Position numbers and translations under genes: made by a program. Shown here in pieces: positions 46,777 through 58,849 of a stretch of 64,000 nucleotides of DNA (position 1 is its first letter; every line of letters begins with the position of its first letter). The notes below the pieces were generated by a model. That model was not told the origin of the DNA. It saw nothing but the letters and a program-made list of their open reading frames with translations, and did no database searches. The DNA comes from Blastomyces gilchristii SLH14081 (taxonomy: Eukaryota > Ascomycota > Eurotiomycetes > Onygenales > Ajellomycetaceae): NCBI RefSeq assembly GCF_000003855.2, contig NW_003101673.1, positions 1,496,575 through 1,560,574 on the forward strand, given 5' to 3'.

Positions 46777-47288
46777 ATGTCTACTGATAATATAAGAGAA
46801 CTCTTGAATATGAGTATAGATACAGTATTACAGTAACTCTAAGCAATGTTAAAATTACAATAATAACAGATAGCTGATATGCATGCAACTTAATAACATT
46901 AATATAAAGAAATTCAATAATTATCTCAATAAGAAATTCCTGTACAGACAATTTCAACACTGACTGAATCAGATATAAATATAATGTGAGTACTGAAGAA
47001 ATATCTAAATACTTCTATATATTTTAATACTTCTTATCTCACTCTCTATCTGTCATAGAGATTGAATATACTTGTGAAACTAAGTATAGATAAAGATGCC
47101 ATCAGTTTATTAACTAATTAAAATTAATATTTCAATGATTGATTGAAAGATTATATGAAACAGAAGTTTTATTTATGAATAAAGATATATAAATCAGTGT
47201 TATACATATCTGATAATATTATTAGATCTCTTAATATTCTGTTCAGAGACACTGCTATGCAATAGAAGTGAAGTGACTATCAAGACTA
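46777..47288 (+). pseudogene. Gypsy-A gag N-terminus, fragment 2 (decayed)
   Basis: Collinear with gag from 20765 on the minus strand (same opening residues, one frame). It has both TGA and TAA stops, so it is more decayed than the complete copy. It ends where the truncated hAT MITE begins. Confidence 0.65.
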
Positions 47289-47360
47289 TAAATTTCATAT
47301 TTAGTCTCATTTAATCTGCATGAATCTCACTGAGACTAGTTATTAAAAAAACATGTAAAG
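47289..47360 (+). mobile_element. Truncated hAT-type MITE 5
   Basis: About 70 bp correspond to the left end of MITE 1 (ATAAATTTCATATTTAG against ATGAATTTCATGTTTGA). The first bases are lost or eroded, and the right side is cut by a gypsy-A LTR at 47361. Confidence 0.65.
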
Positions 47361-47515
47361 TGTGACAGGCTGCGTCTGATCAATTATATAGACTATTCTG
47401 TTACACTTCATAGATTGTTCTGCTTCACTCTTAAACACGTACACTCTGATTCTCAGTCATTCTCAATCACCGATTCTCAGCTGCTACAAACACATATAGA
47501 TTCTTTCACTCTGAA

Positions 47516-48706
47516 TTATTATTATTATTATTCTTCAATTATAGATGTATGCAGTCAGAGACTATGACATCTACCTGAGAATCTTTAGTTCTCAGAGTTT
47601 TTCCTATATCTATAGAGTCAACTATTATACATTTATCAATTTCAAATATGCAAAATCAGAAAATTCCAGCTCAGAATATAAAAACTGTTTATAAATTATA
47701 GTATTTCAACACCTTCTGATACTTTGAAACCATTTGAAAATATTATGACAAAGGAAAAGAGAACATAGTCTTAAAGATAGACATATTAAATAGATAGATA
47801 GAAAAGAACAGAAGAAAACAAGTACAGTAAAGAGAGACTATAACAAAATAAAATTATTAAAAGATAATGTATAGCTGTTTTAACAGACTATATCTAATCA
47901 ATTTCCATCTCTTCATATTCAGATACTTCTGAATTCAGTCATTTTCTTGTAGCTACTTTAGTTTCAGATAGAAAGTCTATTAAGTATTTAATTCCTGTCT
48001 CAGTTGAGAATAAGAACCTCATTTTTAATTGATTTAAGTCATACTTCTTCTTTAATCTGACTCTGAGGCTATTGTATAATGGACAATATATTACAATATG
48101 CTCAGGATTTTCATTCACATTGCAGAATGAGCACTCTGTTGAATCAAATCTATCATCAAATCTTTGTATATAGGATTTGAAATAACCATGTTCTAGTTTC
48201 AGCTGAATTATAGATGAGAATATTTTCTTTTTACATTTAATTGAACAAGATTTCCACTTTGATTTTGTCTCAAATCTTGAATAATGTATGCTCTTCTTTT
48301 GTTTCTGCCAGCTTTCATTTCACTTGTTGAAACAAGATTCTTTTATCTTTCTCTTTATGAAAGATCAGAACACTGTTTTTTCAATAGATCTGCTTAATTA
48401 TGAACTCTTTTTTGCAGCTGAATCAGCCAATTCATTGCCATGAATATTCATATGAGCAGGAACTCAATGCAGATGAATTATCTGTTTTGATGTTCTTCTC
48501 TTTTGAATTTTCAAAACTGAGTTTAAAATCAGTTCAAGATTCATTTGATCATTATGAATCTGACTATTTCTAAGTCTTTTTAAGGCAGCTTGACTATCAG
48601 AGAATATTCATGCCTCTTTCAAACTATTTCCTCTTTTATGAGATTTTATTTCAATGAGTTTGAAAGCTTTCACTATTGCAAATAGTTCAGCATCAAAGAC
48701 TTCAGA
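47516..48706 (-). mobile_element. LINE F: 5'-truncated LINE inserted in a gypsy-A LTR
   Basis: About 1.19 kb: tail, hairpin (47575-47595, one extra base in the stem), 3' UTR and the RNase H/C-terminal part of ORF2. The 14-bp TSD TCTTTCACTCTGAA is at 47502-47515 and 48707-48720. It keeps HWVPAH-region and NELAD-like remnants with stops. Confidence 0.9.
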
Positions 48707-48891
48707 TCTTTCACTCTGAAGCTTCACTATGTACATTATTATATATATGTATAAATATTCACTCTGATCACTGATTTCTACACTTTCTCTTTCTTTTCTT
48801 CTCTAATATTTTTCTCTTTATTATATAAGATCTATCAATATTATACTAATCTATTCAGTGTAGATCTCTTACGCTAGAAAAACATTCATTA

Positions 48892-48950
48892 TCTTCTTAT
48901 TAGAAATGATTATTCATGCATTATCTTCTTATTAGAAATGATTATTCATT
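48892..48950. repeat. Tandem duplication of about 29 bp
   Basis: ATTATCTTCTTATTAGAAAT followed by GATTATTCAT-type sequence occurs twice in tandem just inside the gypsy-A LTR. Other gypsy-A copies have one unit, so it is a local slippage duplication. Confidence 0.85.
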
Positions 48951-49182
48951 AAGAGATATCTGAACACATAAACAACATGTAAGAAATAGAGAAACAGTTA
49001 AACAGCTAAGTGAACACTGAGTTCTTCAATAGAAGCTTACTTATCAGTTATTCTAGCTCTGTAACAGAATTTTACAAAGAGAGTAAAATCTTATAAGAGA
49101 ATGTCAGTGAAAGATCTGAGAGTTCTGACACTCAGATATATAAGAGATTCATACAATTATGTATCTGACAATCAATATAATT

Positions 49183-49994
49183 ATGTCTAATGATAATATG
49201 AAACTCTCAAACGCGAGCATAGACATGATGCCACAGTAGCTTTAAGTAATATTGAAATTATAACAGCAATAGATAGCAGACATGTATGTGACTCAATAAC
49301 TTCAATACAAAGAGATTCAACAATTAACTTATGTGATTTCAACATCTAGAGAATCAAATACAAAAGTACTGAAAGAACACTTAGAGACTTCTATATATTT
49401 CAATACTTCTGATCTTACTCTCTACTTATCATAAAGAATGAAAATACTTGTGAAACTGAGTATAGATGAAGATGTCATCAGTTCATTAATTAATCAAGAT
49501 TGATATATCAATGAAAGATTGAAGAATTGTATGAAATAGAAGTTTCACTTATAAATGAAAGTATGTAAATCAGTGTTATAAACATCTGATAATATTATTA
49601 AATATCTTGATATTCTGTTTCAAGATACTGCTATGTTCTAGAAAGCATTAGATTGATTACAGAGTACTTAATAGAGAAATATTTCTCTTACAATATTTAT
49701 CTCTGACTTCAATATCAAGATCTTAGAAGCAGGTAGTCAATCTTGAAAGAATTAAATGAAGATTAGCATGTTTAAGAAGATATTAATCTTCAAACTCTTA
49801 CAGACTCTTATAAGTATAAATGAAGACTTAACTTATGAAGATTTCTGTACACAGCTCTGAACATTGAATAATTATCTTATCAAGCTCAAGAGTATACAGA
49901 ACAGTGACAGAAGATGTTACATCTCAGTCACTTGTACATCTGCACTGAAGAATAACAATGATGCAGATGCCATGAATTGAGTAGACTTAAATAT
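49183..49994 (+). pseudogene. Gypsy-A gag, fragment 3 (decayed)
   Basis: From ATG 49183 to the junction, collinear with the complete copy up to the run DADAMN*VDLN, just before the zinc knuckle. It has scattered stops. Confidence 0.65.
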
Positions 49995-52900
49995 TATAAG
50001 AAGCCTACGCCGAATAGATCAGTATAATATTGATAGGTCTTATATAACAAAGATAAAAATGTTAGAGAAGAAAAGAAAGAGAAAGTGTGAGAATCAGCAA
50101 TTGAGATGAATATTTATACTCATATGTGGTAATGTATGCGATGAAGCTTCAGAGTGGAAGAATATATGCATGTTTATAACAGCCGAGGATCAGTGATCAG
50201 AACATACACATTCATGATAACTGAGAATTGATGATCAGGAAATGGCTGAGAATCAGAGTGTACATGTTTGAGAGTGAAATAGAAGAATCTATGAAGTGTA
50301 ACAGAATAGTCTATATAATTGATTAAGTGCAGTCTGTCACATTAGTTCCTTCTTCTCAGAAGCAGTTTTCATTGATCAAGAGCTGCTGTTTCAGATAACA
50401 TGAAACTCAGAGTTCAGATCAGTTAATTATAGTCAACTCATTTCATGAGATATTATCAGCTACAGTTATGAAGTCTCTCATTGAGAATATTCTCAATTTC
50501 TCACTCAAGCTCATTATCTTCTTCTATAATGTCTGATGACTGTCAGTTAGAAGTCAGCTGAGAAGAAAATGAATCAGTGATAGTGCAGCAGAGTAAGCTT
50601 GTGTGAAATACATTATGAATCTCTGATAATATGTCAAGATAGTAGTTGTGACTATCTAGAACTTCTATCACTTTATACCTGATGTGATGATAATCTAGTG
50701 TATGAGATGAACATGTGATTCATATATTCTTGAGATTCAATTACATAAGATCTTCTATCTTATACTGCTCTGCAGAATCTCATTGAATATTAATTTAATC
50801 TTCTTAATCATGTTTCACAGTTATTATGAAGATCTCTGCTCAATCACAGACATCTCAGAGCTTCATTACTATATTATTAATAATTTAAATTGAACTGTGA
50901 AAGTTCAGTATAAACTGTGTAATCTCTAGAAGATTCAACACTTTCATATAATATCTGTGTGTAAGAAAGAACAGACTTACATCTGTTGAAATAACATCTC
51001 AATCATTAATAGCAATCTCTGTGTGTAGAAGAAGGTCATATCAATCATCTTATAAGTAATTACAGAACTTATAAAGATAATTCTTTATAATCTGAATTGT
51101 CTATTCTGATGCATCATCAGTCTTGAGATGATAGACAGTTGACAGACAGTGTATAATCTTGAGAACTTGACAGATTCTTGTTCAAAGAGTACTTATAAAT
51201 TAGCAGCTCTGATCTAATACTATCAATCTCAGCAACTCATGCATCTGATAGAATAAACTCTGTAAGAAGGCTTCAGTGACTTGTTCAGTATTTATCTTAT
51301 TATAAGATTTTAATATTACACTCTTACTTAGTTAATTAACAATGATCAGAATATTTCTACAATCTTTACTCTCAGATAGATTAACTGTGAAGTCAATTAC
51401 TATATCTCATCAGATTCTATCAGAAATATTGAGTGATTTCAGTAGATATTTTCTACAGTTCTTTCATAAGATAATGAAAGAGTAGTGATTACAGTTTCAG
51501 ATAAAGTATCTAATACTGTTTAATATCTCAGATCAGTAGAACTTTTAGAAGATCATTTTATACAGTTATTTATAATCTGAATAATCAGTTATATATAAAT
51601 CATGCATCTCTTATATTATCTGAGTGTGTAAGTGTTCAGAGTGAGAGACTCAGCATTGTTTATAAAATTATAGAGTGTTATTATCATAAATTGAACATTC
51701 TAAGATATCAATTCTTATATATAGTTCTGAGAGAAATTGAGATACTTCTTAATATACTGCTTTAGTGAGAATCTGAAGAAGTTCATTAGTCTGAGCTGCT
51801 GTATGTCACAGTTCATTCAGTGTAGAGAAAGTGAAGATATCAATGACAGTTCTAATTGAAGAAGTATGTATAGTGCTGTGAGCTGTTTCATCTTGATCAA
51901 CTAGTATCTTCAGATTCAAGAGCTGATGCTCTCAGTTCATTCAGTGAGTATCTGTTACATTGAATGACATATCTTACTCTCATTATGAGAGAGTATCTGT
52001 CATCAAGTTCTGACTGCTAGAACAGTAGTATATTGTAAAATAAAAGTAGCTTAAGAACTCAGATCATTGTATCTATTATTCAGTAAGTTTACAGATAGTT
52101 ATAAAGTATTTAAGATTTTTATAATCTGTGACTATCTCAAATTTGAAGACACTTTAGAGTTCAGAGTCTTATTCTTCTAAACAGTGTATAATTATAAGAA
52201 GTTTCTTATCATAGATTTTATAATTGCATTCAGCAGAACTCAGTTTCTTAGACATGAAGACACATGATCATAGAATATCTTTATCATTATATTACAATAT
52301 TACTTCTTCTATTATATAGTCAGAGAAATTAATCTTAATAACTATCTTATAATCAGAATTGAATATTATCAGCAGAGAGATATTAATAAATATCTTCTTC
52401 ATCTGTGTAAATACAGCTTCAGTGTCTGCTGATCATTGAAATACTGAGTCTTTCTTAGTAAGATCTGTAAGTGATCTTGTAATATCTGAGAAGTTTTGTA
52501 TAAATCACTGATAGAAGTTAGTGAATTCAATGAAGCTTTATACATCTTTCACAGTATATAAAGCTTCTCATTTAAGAATGACAGAGATCTTTTCAGAATT
52601 CATTTAAATTCTCTTATCAGCTTCTATGATGAAATCTAAGTATTTAGTACTCTTAACTTCAAAATCACACTTATCAATATCAATTGATAGTTCTACTTCT
52701 TATAGTTGTTATAATACTCTTTATATATACTCTTGATATTCTTTTCTAAATTCATTGATAAAGATGAGAATATTATCTAGATAAGCAGATACAAACTCAT
52801 TAAGAAAATCTCAGAGTGCTCAGTTGATATACTTCTGAAATATACTGAGAGTATTAGTCAGTTTAAAAGATATGACTATTTATTCAAAGAGACTATAATG

Positions 52901-53621
52901 TGTTTAAAATGCTGTAAGTCATTCATCTTCTTCAGTGATATAAATCTTATGAAATGTGATGACAATATCTAGCTTTATAAATTATTGAGCTTACTTAATT
53001 CATGCTAGGATTTTATTGATGAGAGATAAGAGATATTAATCTTTCTTTATCAATCTGTTCAGATCTCAGTAGTTTACACAGAATCAGAGTTCTTTATCTA
53101 ACTTCTTTATAAAGAGAATAGAAGCTGCAGCAGAAGAGTTATTAATATGTATGAATTTCTTATTTAACAGATTATTAAGTGTCTTCTGAAGAAGAAGAAG
53201 TTTATCTTAAGATATATTATAAAGAGAGTCTCACAGTGACTTGAGATTCTTATCATTCTTCTTTTCTAACTTGATACTGTGATTCACTTCTGAGTCTTGT
53301 AAAGAAGATATATTTATAATATTATCTTATTAAAAGATATCTAGATAATTATGATATTATTGAGAAAGTTTTATATAAGAATCTGTTATTATAATATAAG
53401 ATAACTTTTCTAGAGTCTTTTTAATATCAGTCAGACTGACAGAATAAATTATTATATAATTCTGCTATCAGCAACTTCTTTTTTAAAGTATTTTATATAT
53501 ATTAACAGAGATCAGTGTCAGATTCATAGTCTTATGAATATCATCTTTATAAATTCTATTATTGTTAGAGAATATCAAGCTTCTGTTTTAAATATTCAAT
53601 AAGATACTTTATTCAGATAGT
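49995..53621 (-). mobile_element. Gypsy-A fragment 4: 3' LTR and pol, cut by gypsy-B
   Basis: The 3' LTR is 49995-50341 (347 bp, with extra sequence relative to the 320-bp LTRs). The interior to 53621 covers chromodomain, integrase, RNase H and RT, collinear with 15951-19287. At 53622 it is interrupted by gypsy-B copy 2 at the site ATTCAGATAGT. Confidence 0.82.
50342..53621 (-). pseudogene. Gypsy-A pol, fragment 4 (decayed)
   Basis: RT box YLDNILI lies near 52790-52770, the same Asp-to-Asn change as in the complete copy. That suggests either shared ancestry after decay or a repeated hit at the same site. The protease is missing because of the gypsy-B insertion. Stops are numerous. Confidence 0.75.
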
Positions 53622-56600
53622 TGTGATTCAAAGGTTGCTTAAGTCAGCGTACGATTACAGGCGTACGCCGGCTTCTTATATATTGTAATATTGTACGCTA
53701 AATTAATTAGTGACTGCTATGACCCTCTTTACATTTGTATGCTAGTAGTTCAGAAGCAGCTGCATTATTATTCAACAGTCATACATTCTTCTGAATCACA
53801 TTCTTTCTCACCAGATTCAGTCATGCTCATGTGACTATGTCATACACTCTAGCTTCATGCAGATTAGCTCATCACTAGCATTTCACAATTGTGTGATCTA
53901 TTCCTGATTCAGCTAGCATTCTGTATACACTCTTACAAAGAAACTTTCACTATATTACATCACTTATTCACTAACTTTTCTCATTCTTCAATCATCATCT
54001 TCATCATTATCATCATCAAATGTTATCATCTCTTTCAAGATTTCTATCTCTTCTTCTGTTCAACTCTTTTCATCTGTTCATCTATCACATTATACACGTT
54101 TCTGGCGATGACCCCCTGTTCTCATAATAAGCATTCTTATAGTGCTCATACCAGGCAGTTCATTAGCAGTAAGTGTAACACATTGTGAAATGTGATCAGA
54201 ACTTGTTTATCTTCTAACAATCACCAGAATGTACTATCATGAATAGCACATCTTCTTCATCTTCTTATACATTCTTGACTGTTTCCTTCTCAGCGGGTTT
54301 CTGATCATGTTTTCTGGCATGATTTTGCATGAATGCAGATGCTGATATATTGTTTTTATTTATATAGAATCTTCACATGTTGACAGATTCACATTCACTG
54401 ATGATAGTGAACTCAATGTTGAATTATTGATCAAGAACTTGAAGAATGTGATAATGAAGAAATTGTCTGTGTCATATGTGATCAGATCTCTCATGTTCTC
54501 TCTTATCTCTTCTACTACTTCTTTCTCTGCTGCTTCTCTCTCTGTCTCTTTCTCTGCCACTTCTCAATCTTCTACACTTGCCTCTGTGTCTGATTCTCCC
54601 GCTCCTGCTACCTCTGTTCTCGCGACCTCTGGTTTTGCTACCTCTGCTTTCATTATCAGCTCTTCTCATTTCAAGGAGATATTGTATAGGCTTAATGAAC
54701 TACATTTCTCAGTGTGTACACTCTTACTCTTCTTACTGACTCTCAGAACAATTTATTGTATAAAGACTGTGTATAACATAACTATCTAGAGCTCAGTCAC
54801 AGACACTGATTATTACATTCATTTTAAATATTCATAATAAGATAATTATTCATTTATATCAGAGAATCATCTCTCTCTTCAATAGTGTCTAAATTATAAG
54901 TCTTTTCATTTTTCATCTTTTCTTTCTAATACTGATTTTTCTATTTTTAGAAGAAATTATTATGAGTTTTACTGTGTATAAAGTTATAATATTCACAGAT
55001 ATCAAGAAGCTTTTTATAACTATAAAGTTCAATATTATGAGAATATTCACTCTGATAAATTTCTTTGAGATAATAGATCTGTATCAGTCTATTCTCTGAC
55101 ATCTATTATCTGACTTCATGATGCAGACAAAAGATATCCATGTTTTTAAGAACAGAAATGTAGATATCATACTCTTTTACATCTGTGAGTATGAGGCTTG
55201 TACACCTTGTCTGAGATGTCATTATAAGAATGAGTCATTCACACACTGTGTTCTACTTTCTGCATTTTTCTGTGTCTCTCTCTCTCTTTCTGAGAAGTCT
55301 CATACATGTTGTAATTATATATACAATTCTAAGATCAGCAGATGTTCATTCAGTAACTATTCTCATCTCTAATTTTGCAATTTTTATATACTAATAATGA
55401 TTCTTAGTTACTTCAGTGTCAGAGATCATTCTGATTGAAGATGATAATATCACTAAGACTATCTTCTTTCATCTTTAAGCTTCTCTCATCACTTTCTCTT
55501 TCTTCTCTGCAGAGAAGATTGTGCACATATCAGATTATAAGTATTCAGTCTCAGATAACTCTTACTGTTATTTATTCAGTTCTGTATCTTCTTCTTCTTC
55601 TATTTCTTTTATCTTCACTATCTCTGTTCTGGCTTCTGATTCTGCAGATCTCACACTCTTCTTCAATTTCTCTATACATACACATGCACATTTCTATATT
55701 GGCATTTCAGTCAATCTTGTAATAAATGACATTAATGTTGTACACAGAGCAGTAGAGAAATCAGAGACATGTACAGTGTTATTATAAGAGTAGCTTACAG
55801 CTCTTAAATCTCTTACAGATCTCAAGTTTTGAGATTTTCTTTATTTTTGATGTTTTTCAGATGATGTGATGTTGAAAATAGATTAAACATGTGATATATG
55901 AAAATAAATGAGATGTATATAATAATATTTGTCTTTTACAGCTGACTCTTACAGTTGATAATCAATTCATTATCTCTTTTCTTTTCTTACATTTTTTCTT
56001 TATCTGCTAGTCACTACTCTTATATAATCTCTATATAATACAGTGTTCAGTGACTAGATTCAGCAGCTTTTATCTTTTATAATTCTATCTCACATATTAT
56101 ACTGTCTCTCTTCATCTGCTCAGATTACTACAGTGAACAGTTCATCAAAACTAATCTCATCTGATCTCTGAGTATCTTCAGAGATTAAGATGACTTGATC
56201 TCATATATCTGCAGATGTTTCAGATAGTTCATTCTCTGTAATCTTCATAATTAAACTGATATAAACAGTTGAATTCAACTCTGAATTTCTTTTTCTTCTG
56301 TGACCTGACTTATGTACAAGTCTGCTACTTTGAGATCACTCTTTATCACATTACACTCACTGTCTGCAGTGTGTTATCATACAATCAGCTACAGTTTCAT
56401 TACTTATTGAAGTGTGACATTTATCTGATTTCTTCATTTCTTCTCATTCTCTTCTTGTAATCATGAAAAGGTCAGAATAAGTGAGATTATCTGATTTATA
56501 AGCATCTATGATTTCTCTTACTTCACAAGTCTTTTCAATTGTAAGCTTCTTCTTTTTTAACACTGATAATAGTGCTGTGAATAATTATAATCTGCTCAGA

Positions 56601-58542
56601 TCTTGTATCTTTGCTTTTACAAGTTATGAATCATTTATTAAGTTGTATAAGATCTGTTTCTCTGATTCTTTCAATGCATATGTTTTCAGAGAATGTGATT
56701 TGAGTATTTTATATAATTCAAATCACCTAGATTGAAACTTCTCAGAACTCTCATTATGTATGAGAACTCACATTCTCATCTTGAGACTCAATTTCTTAAC
56801 TAGTGAGTCTTGTATTCTTTTTGATTGAATTGCTTAGTTCAGAAGTAACTTATTAGCTTTTGTACATGTGTGACTGATCTCTTTCAATCTTGATTCTGTA
56901 TTCATGACTGTTGCATCTGCAACTGCTACTGCTGTATCTGTAACTGCTGTTTCTGCTGTGTCTGCAACTGCTGTTTCTGCTGCATTTACAACTGCTCTCT
57001 CTCTCACCTTTTCTGAAGCATTCTCTGAGATGCACGGATGCAATTCATACAATAAGTAGAATGATGAATACTTGAAGACTGCATGCTGTCAAATCTGTAT
57101 AGCTAGTAGCACCTGTCTGAGATATTCATTTCATAGTCTCATAGGCTTACTCACTAGATATTTCATCAGTATATTGCTCAAGATTTCATTCAAGTGTTTC
57201 ATCTTCCTGTTCATTTGTGAATAATATAGTATTGTTCTATGATATCTTGTCTATAACTGATTCATGAAATGCCTTATCACTTCTTCTACAAGGTTCACAC
57301 TGTTATCAGTTAGAATCTTGTGCAGTATTTCATAGTTGACATAGATCTCATTATGTAGAAACTTCATTATCACCTTCTCTATTATCTATGAAACTGCTTT
57401 CACAACTGGCCAGTCAGTAGCATAATCAATAGCAGTAATTATTCATTGATTTTCATTTGACATTTACAGCAATATGTCTATGAGGTTCACTTCTCATCAT
57501 TTGAACAGTTGTATCATACACTTCACCTGATGTTATGCTTTCTCATGTTCTAACCCTTTCTTAGATTCTTTCGCGACCTGGCAATTCAGACACTTGTAAG
57601 CATACATCTGAATGTTCTCAGTCATACTTGATCAGTATACTCTTGATTCAAGTACACTCATGAGTTCAGAGCTTTCTAAGTGACTGAATTCCTTGTACAT
57701 GTGAGTCATCAAGTCACATTGAAATGAAGATTCTAGATAGAGAGCTTCTATGTATTCTAGATTGCAGTAAAACACAATGTTGTTTTCCAATTTTCTCAGC
57801 TTGAAGTTCAGAAGCATCTCTTCTACTACTTTTATAAGACACTTATCATCTGACATCTTGCTATTCTCTAAGCAAGAGATCATGACATTCACTCATTCTG
57901 ATTTCTTGCATTCTCTCAGCACATTTAACACAAACATTTCTTATGCCTGATTTGCAGAATCCTCACTCATGAAATTGAGTCTGTAACTGATTGTATCAGG
58001 CATCACAGCATTCAATCTCTTTTGATATTTGATATGAAGATTGTATGCTTAGAACTCCGAGATTCAATATACTAAGTGTTTAAAAGGTTTTATTATTAAT
58101 TGTAGATAGACAAGGCTTTTGTGATCTGTGATTATTATTGTCATATGCCTGTTATTGATATATCTATCTCATAACATCAGCATGTGCTTGATCACTAGCA
58201 ATTTCTTTTCATACACTGAGTAATTGAGCTCAGCGCTCAATAGTTTTCTATCATTATATATCATCAGATGCAGCTTGCTATTCTTACTCATCTGTAGAAG
58301 AGTGTCTCTGATAGCTCATTTGAATATGTTCATCTCAATGTAGAAAGGTTTATTCTGATCTGATTGAATAAGCACTGAGAATATTGTTACATGTTCTCTC
58401 AGTATGAGAAAAGCCTCTTCACACACAGTATTTCAGATGATTGAATAAGACTTCTTCTTTCACAGATTTGCATCTGTTTCTCTTAAGAGATCTGAGAGTG
58501 ATGCAGATATTTGTGCAAAATTCTTGATGAATCTGCAGTAAT
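53622..58542 (-). mobile_element. Gypsy-B copy 2: end of RT to 3' end
   Basis: It starts TGTGATTC at 53622 (3' end on the minus strand) with the same GC-rich hairpin (53643-53672) as copy 1. Upwards it holds the long downstream region (about 53680-56800), integrase (about 56830-57900), RNase H and the last RT residues up to 58542, where a hAT element begins. The opposite LTR is outside the window. Confidence 0.82.
56834..58542 (-). pseudogene. Gypsy-B pol: RT end, RNase H, integrase (decayed)
   Basis: The RT tail YYRFIKNFA near 58520 is followed by RNase H (KHMLMLWDRYINN and ITDHKSLVYLQ near 58200-58120) and integrase. Core parts are ITAIDYATD*PVVKAVS (about 57430), VNLVEEVIRHFMNQLQTRYHR (about 57300) and NRKMKHLNEILSNILMKYL (about 57200). 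This copy is less decayed than copy 1; the core Asp in ITAIDYATD is intact here. A Thr/Ala/Val-rich repeat (AETAVADT-type) precedes the C-terminal domain. Stops occur mainly at Trp sites. Confidence 0.78.
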
Positions 58543-58849
58543 TAGACTGGCCGGCGGGACCATGAATTTCACATTTGGTCTCATTTGGTCTGGTTCCATA
58601 CATTTCTTGGCGTGAGTCCCACCAGGACCAAGCCTCAAAAAAATCTGAAAATGGACCATTTCTGAGAGAAATGGCGTGAAAAATGACCAGATTTAATTCA
58701 AGAACAGTGAAATGAGAGTAATTTTTCAGGATAAACTGTGAAAGATAATCATTCTTTCAAAATCAGAATGAGACTGAGACTGAAGATTAAAATCAGTCTC
58801 ATTCAGTTCATTCAGTGATTGCTTATATAATCAGAATTTGGTAATAATT

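Larger units (their letters stand above)
45110..47288 (+). mobile_element. Gypsy-A fragment 2: 5' LTR and start of gag
   Basis: The LTR starts TGTAACAGACTGCATC at 45110 and ends TCTTTTACA at 46473, interrupted by a hAT MITE (45258) that itself carries a Harbinger-type MITE. The interior begins CTTGAAAAATGTTC as in the complete gypsy-A. Gag starts at ATG 46777 (MSTDNIRELLNMSIDTV). It stops at about 47288 at a truncated MITE. No pol. Confidence 0.8.
47361..49994 (+). mobile_element. Gypsy-A fragment 3: 5' LTR and gag
   Basis: The LTR starts TGTGACAGGCTGCGTC at 47361 and ends near 48872, with LINE F inserted (47516-48706). The interior includes gag from ATG 49183 to about 49994, where a minus-strand gypsy-A LTR begins. 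The two gypsy-A pieces are therefore in opposite orientation with no pol from this one. Confidence 0.78.
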
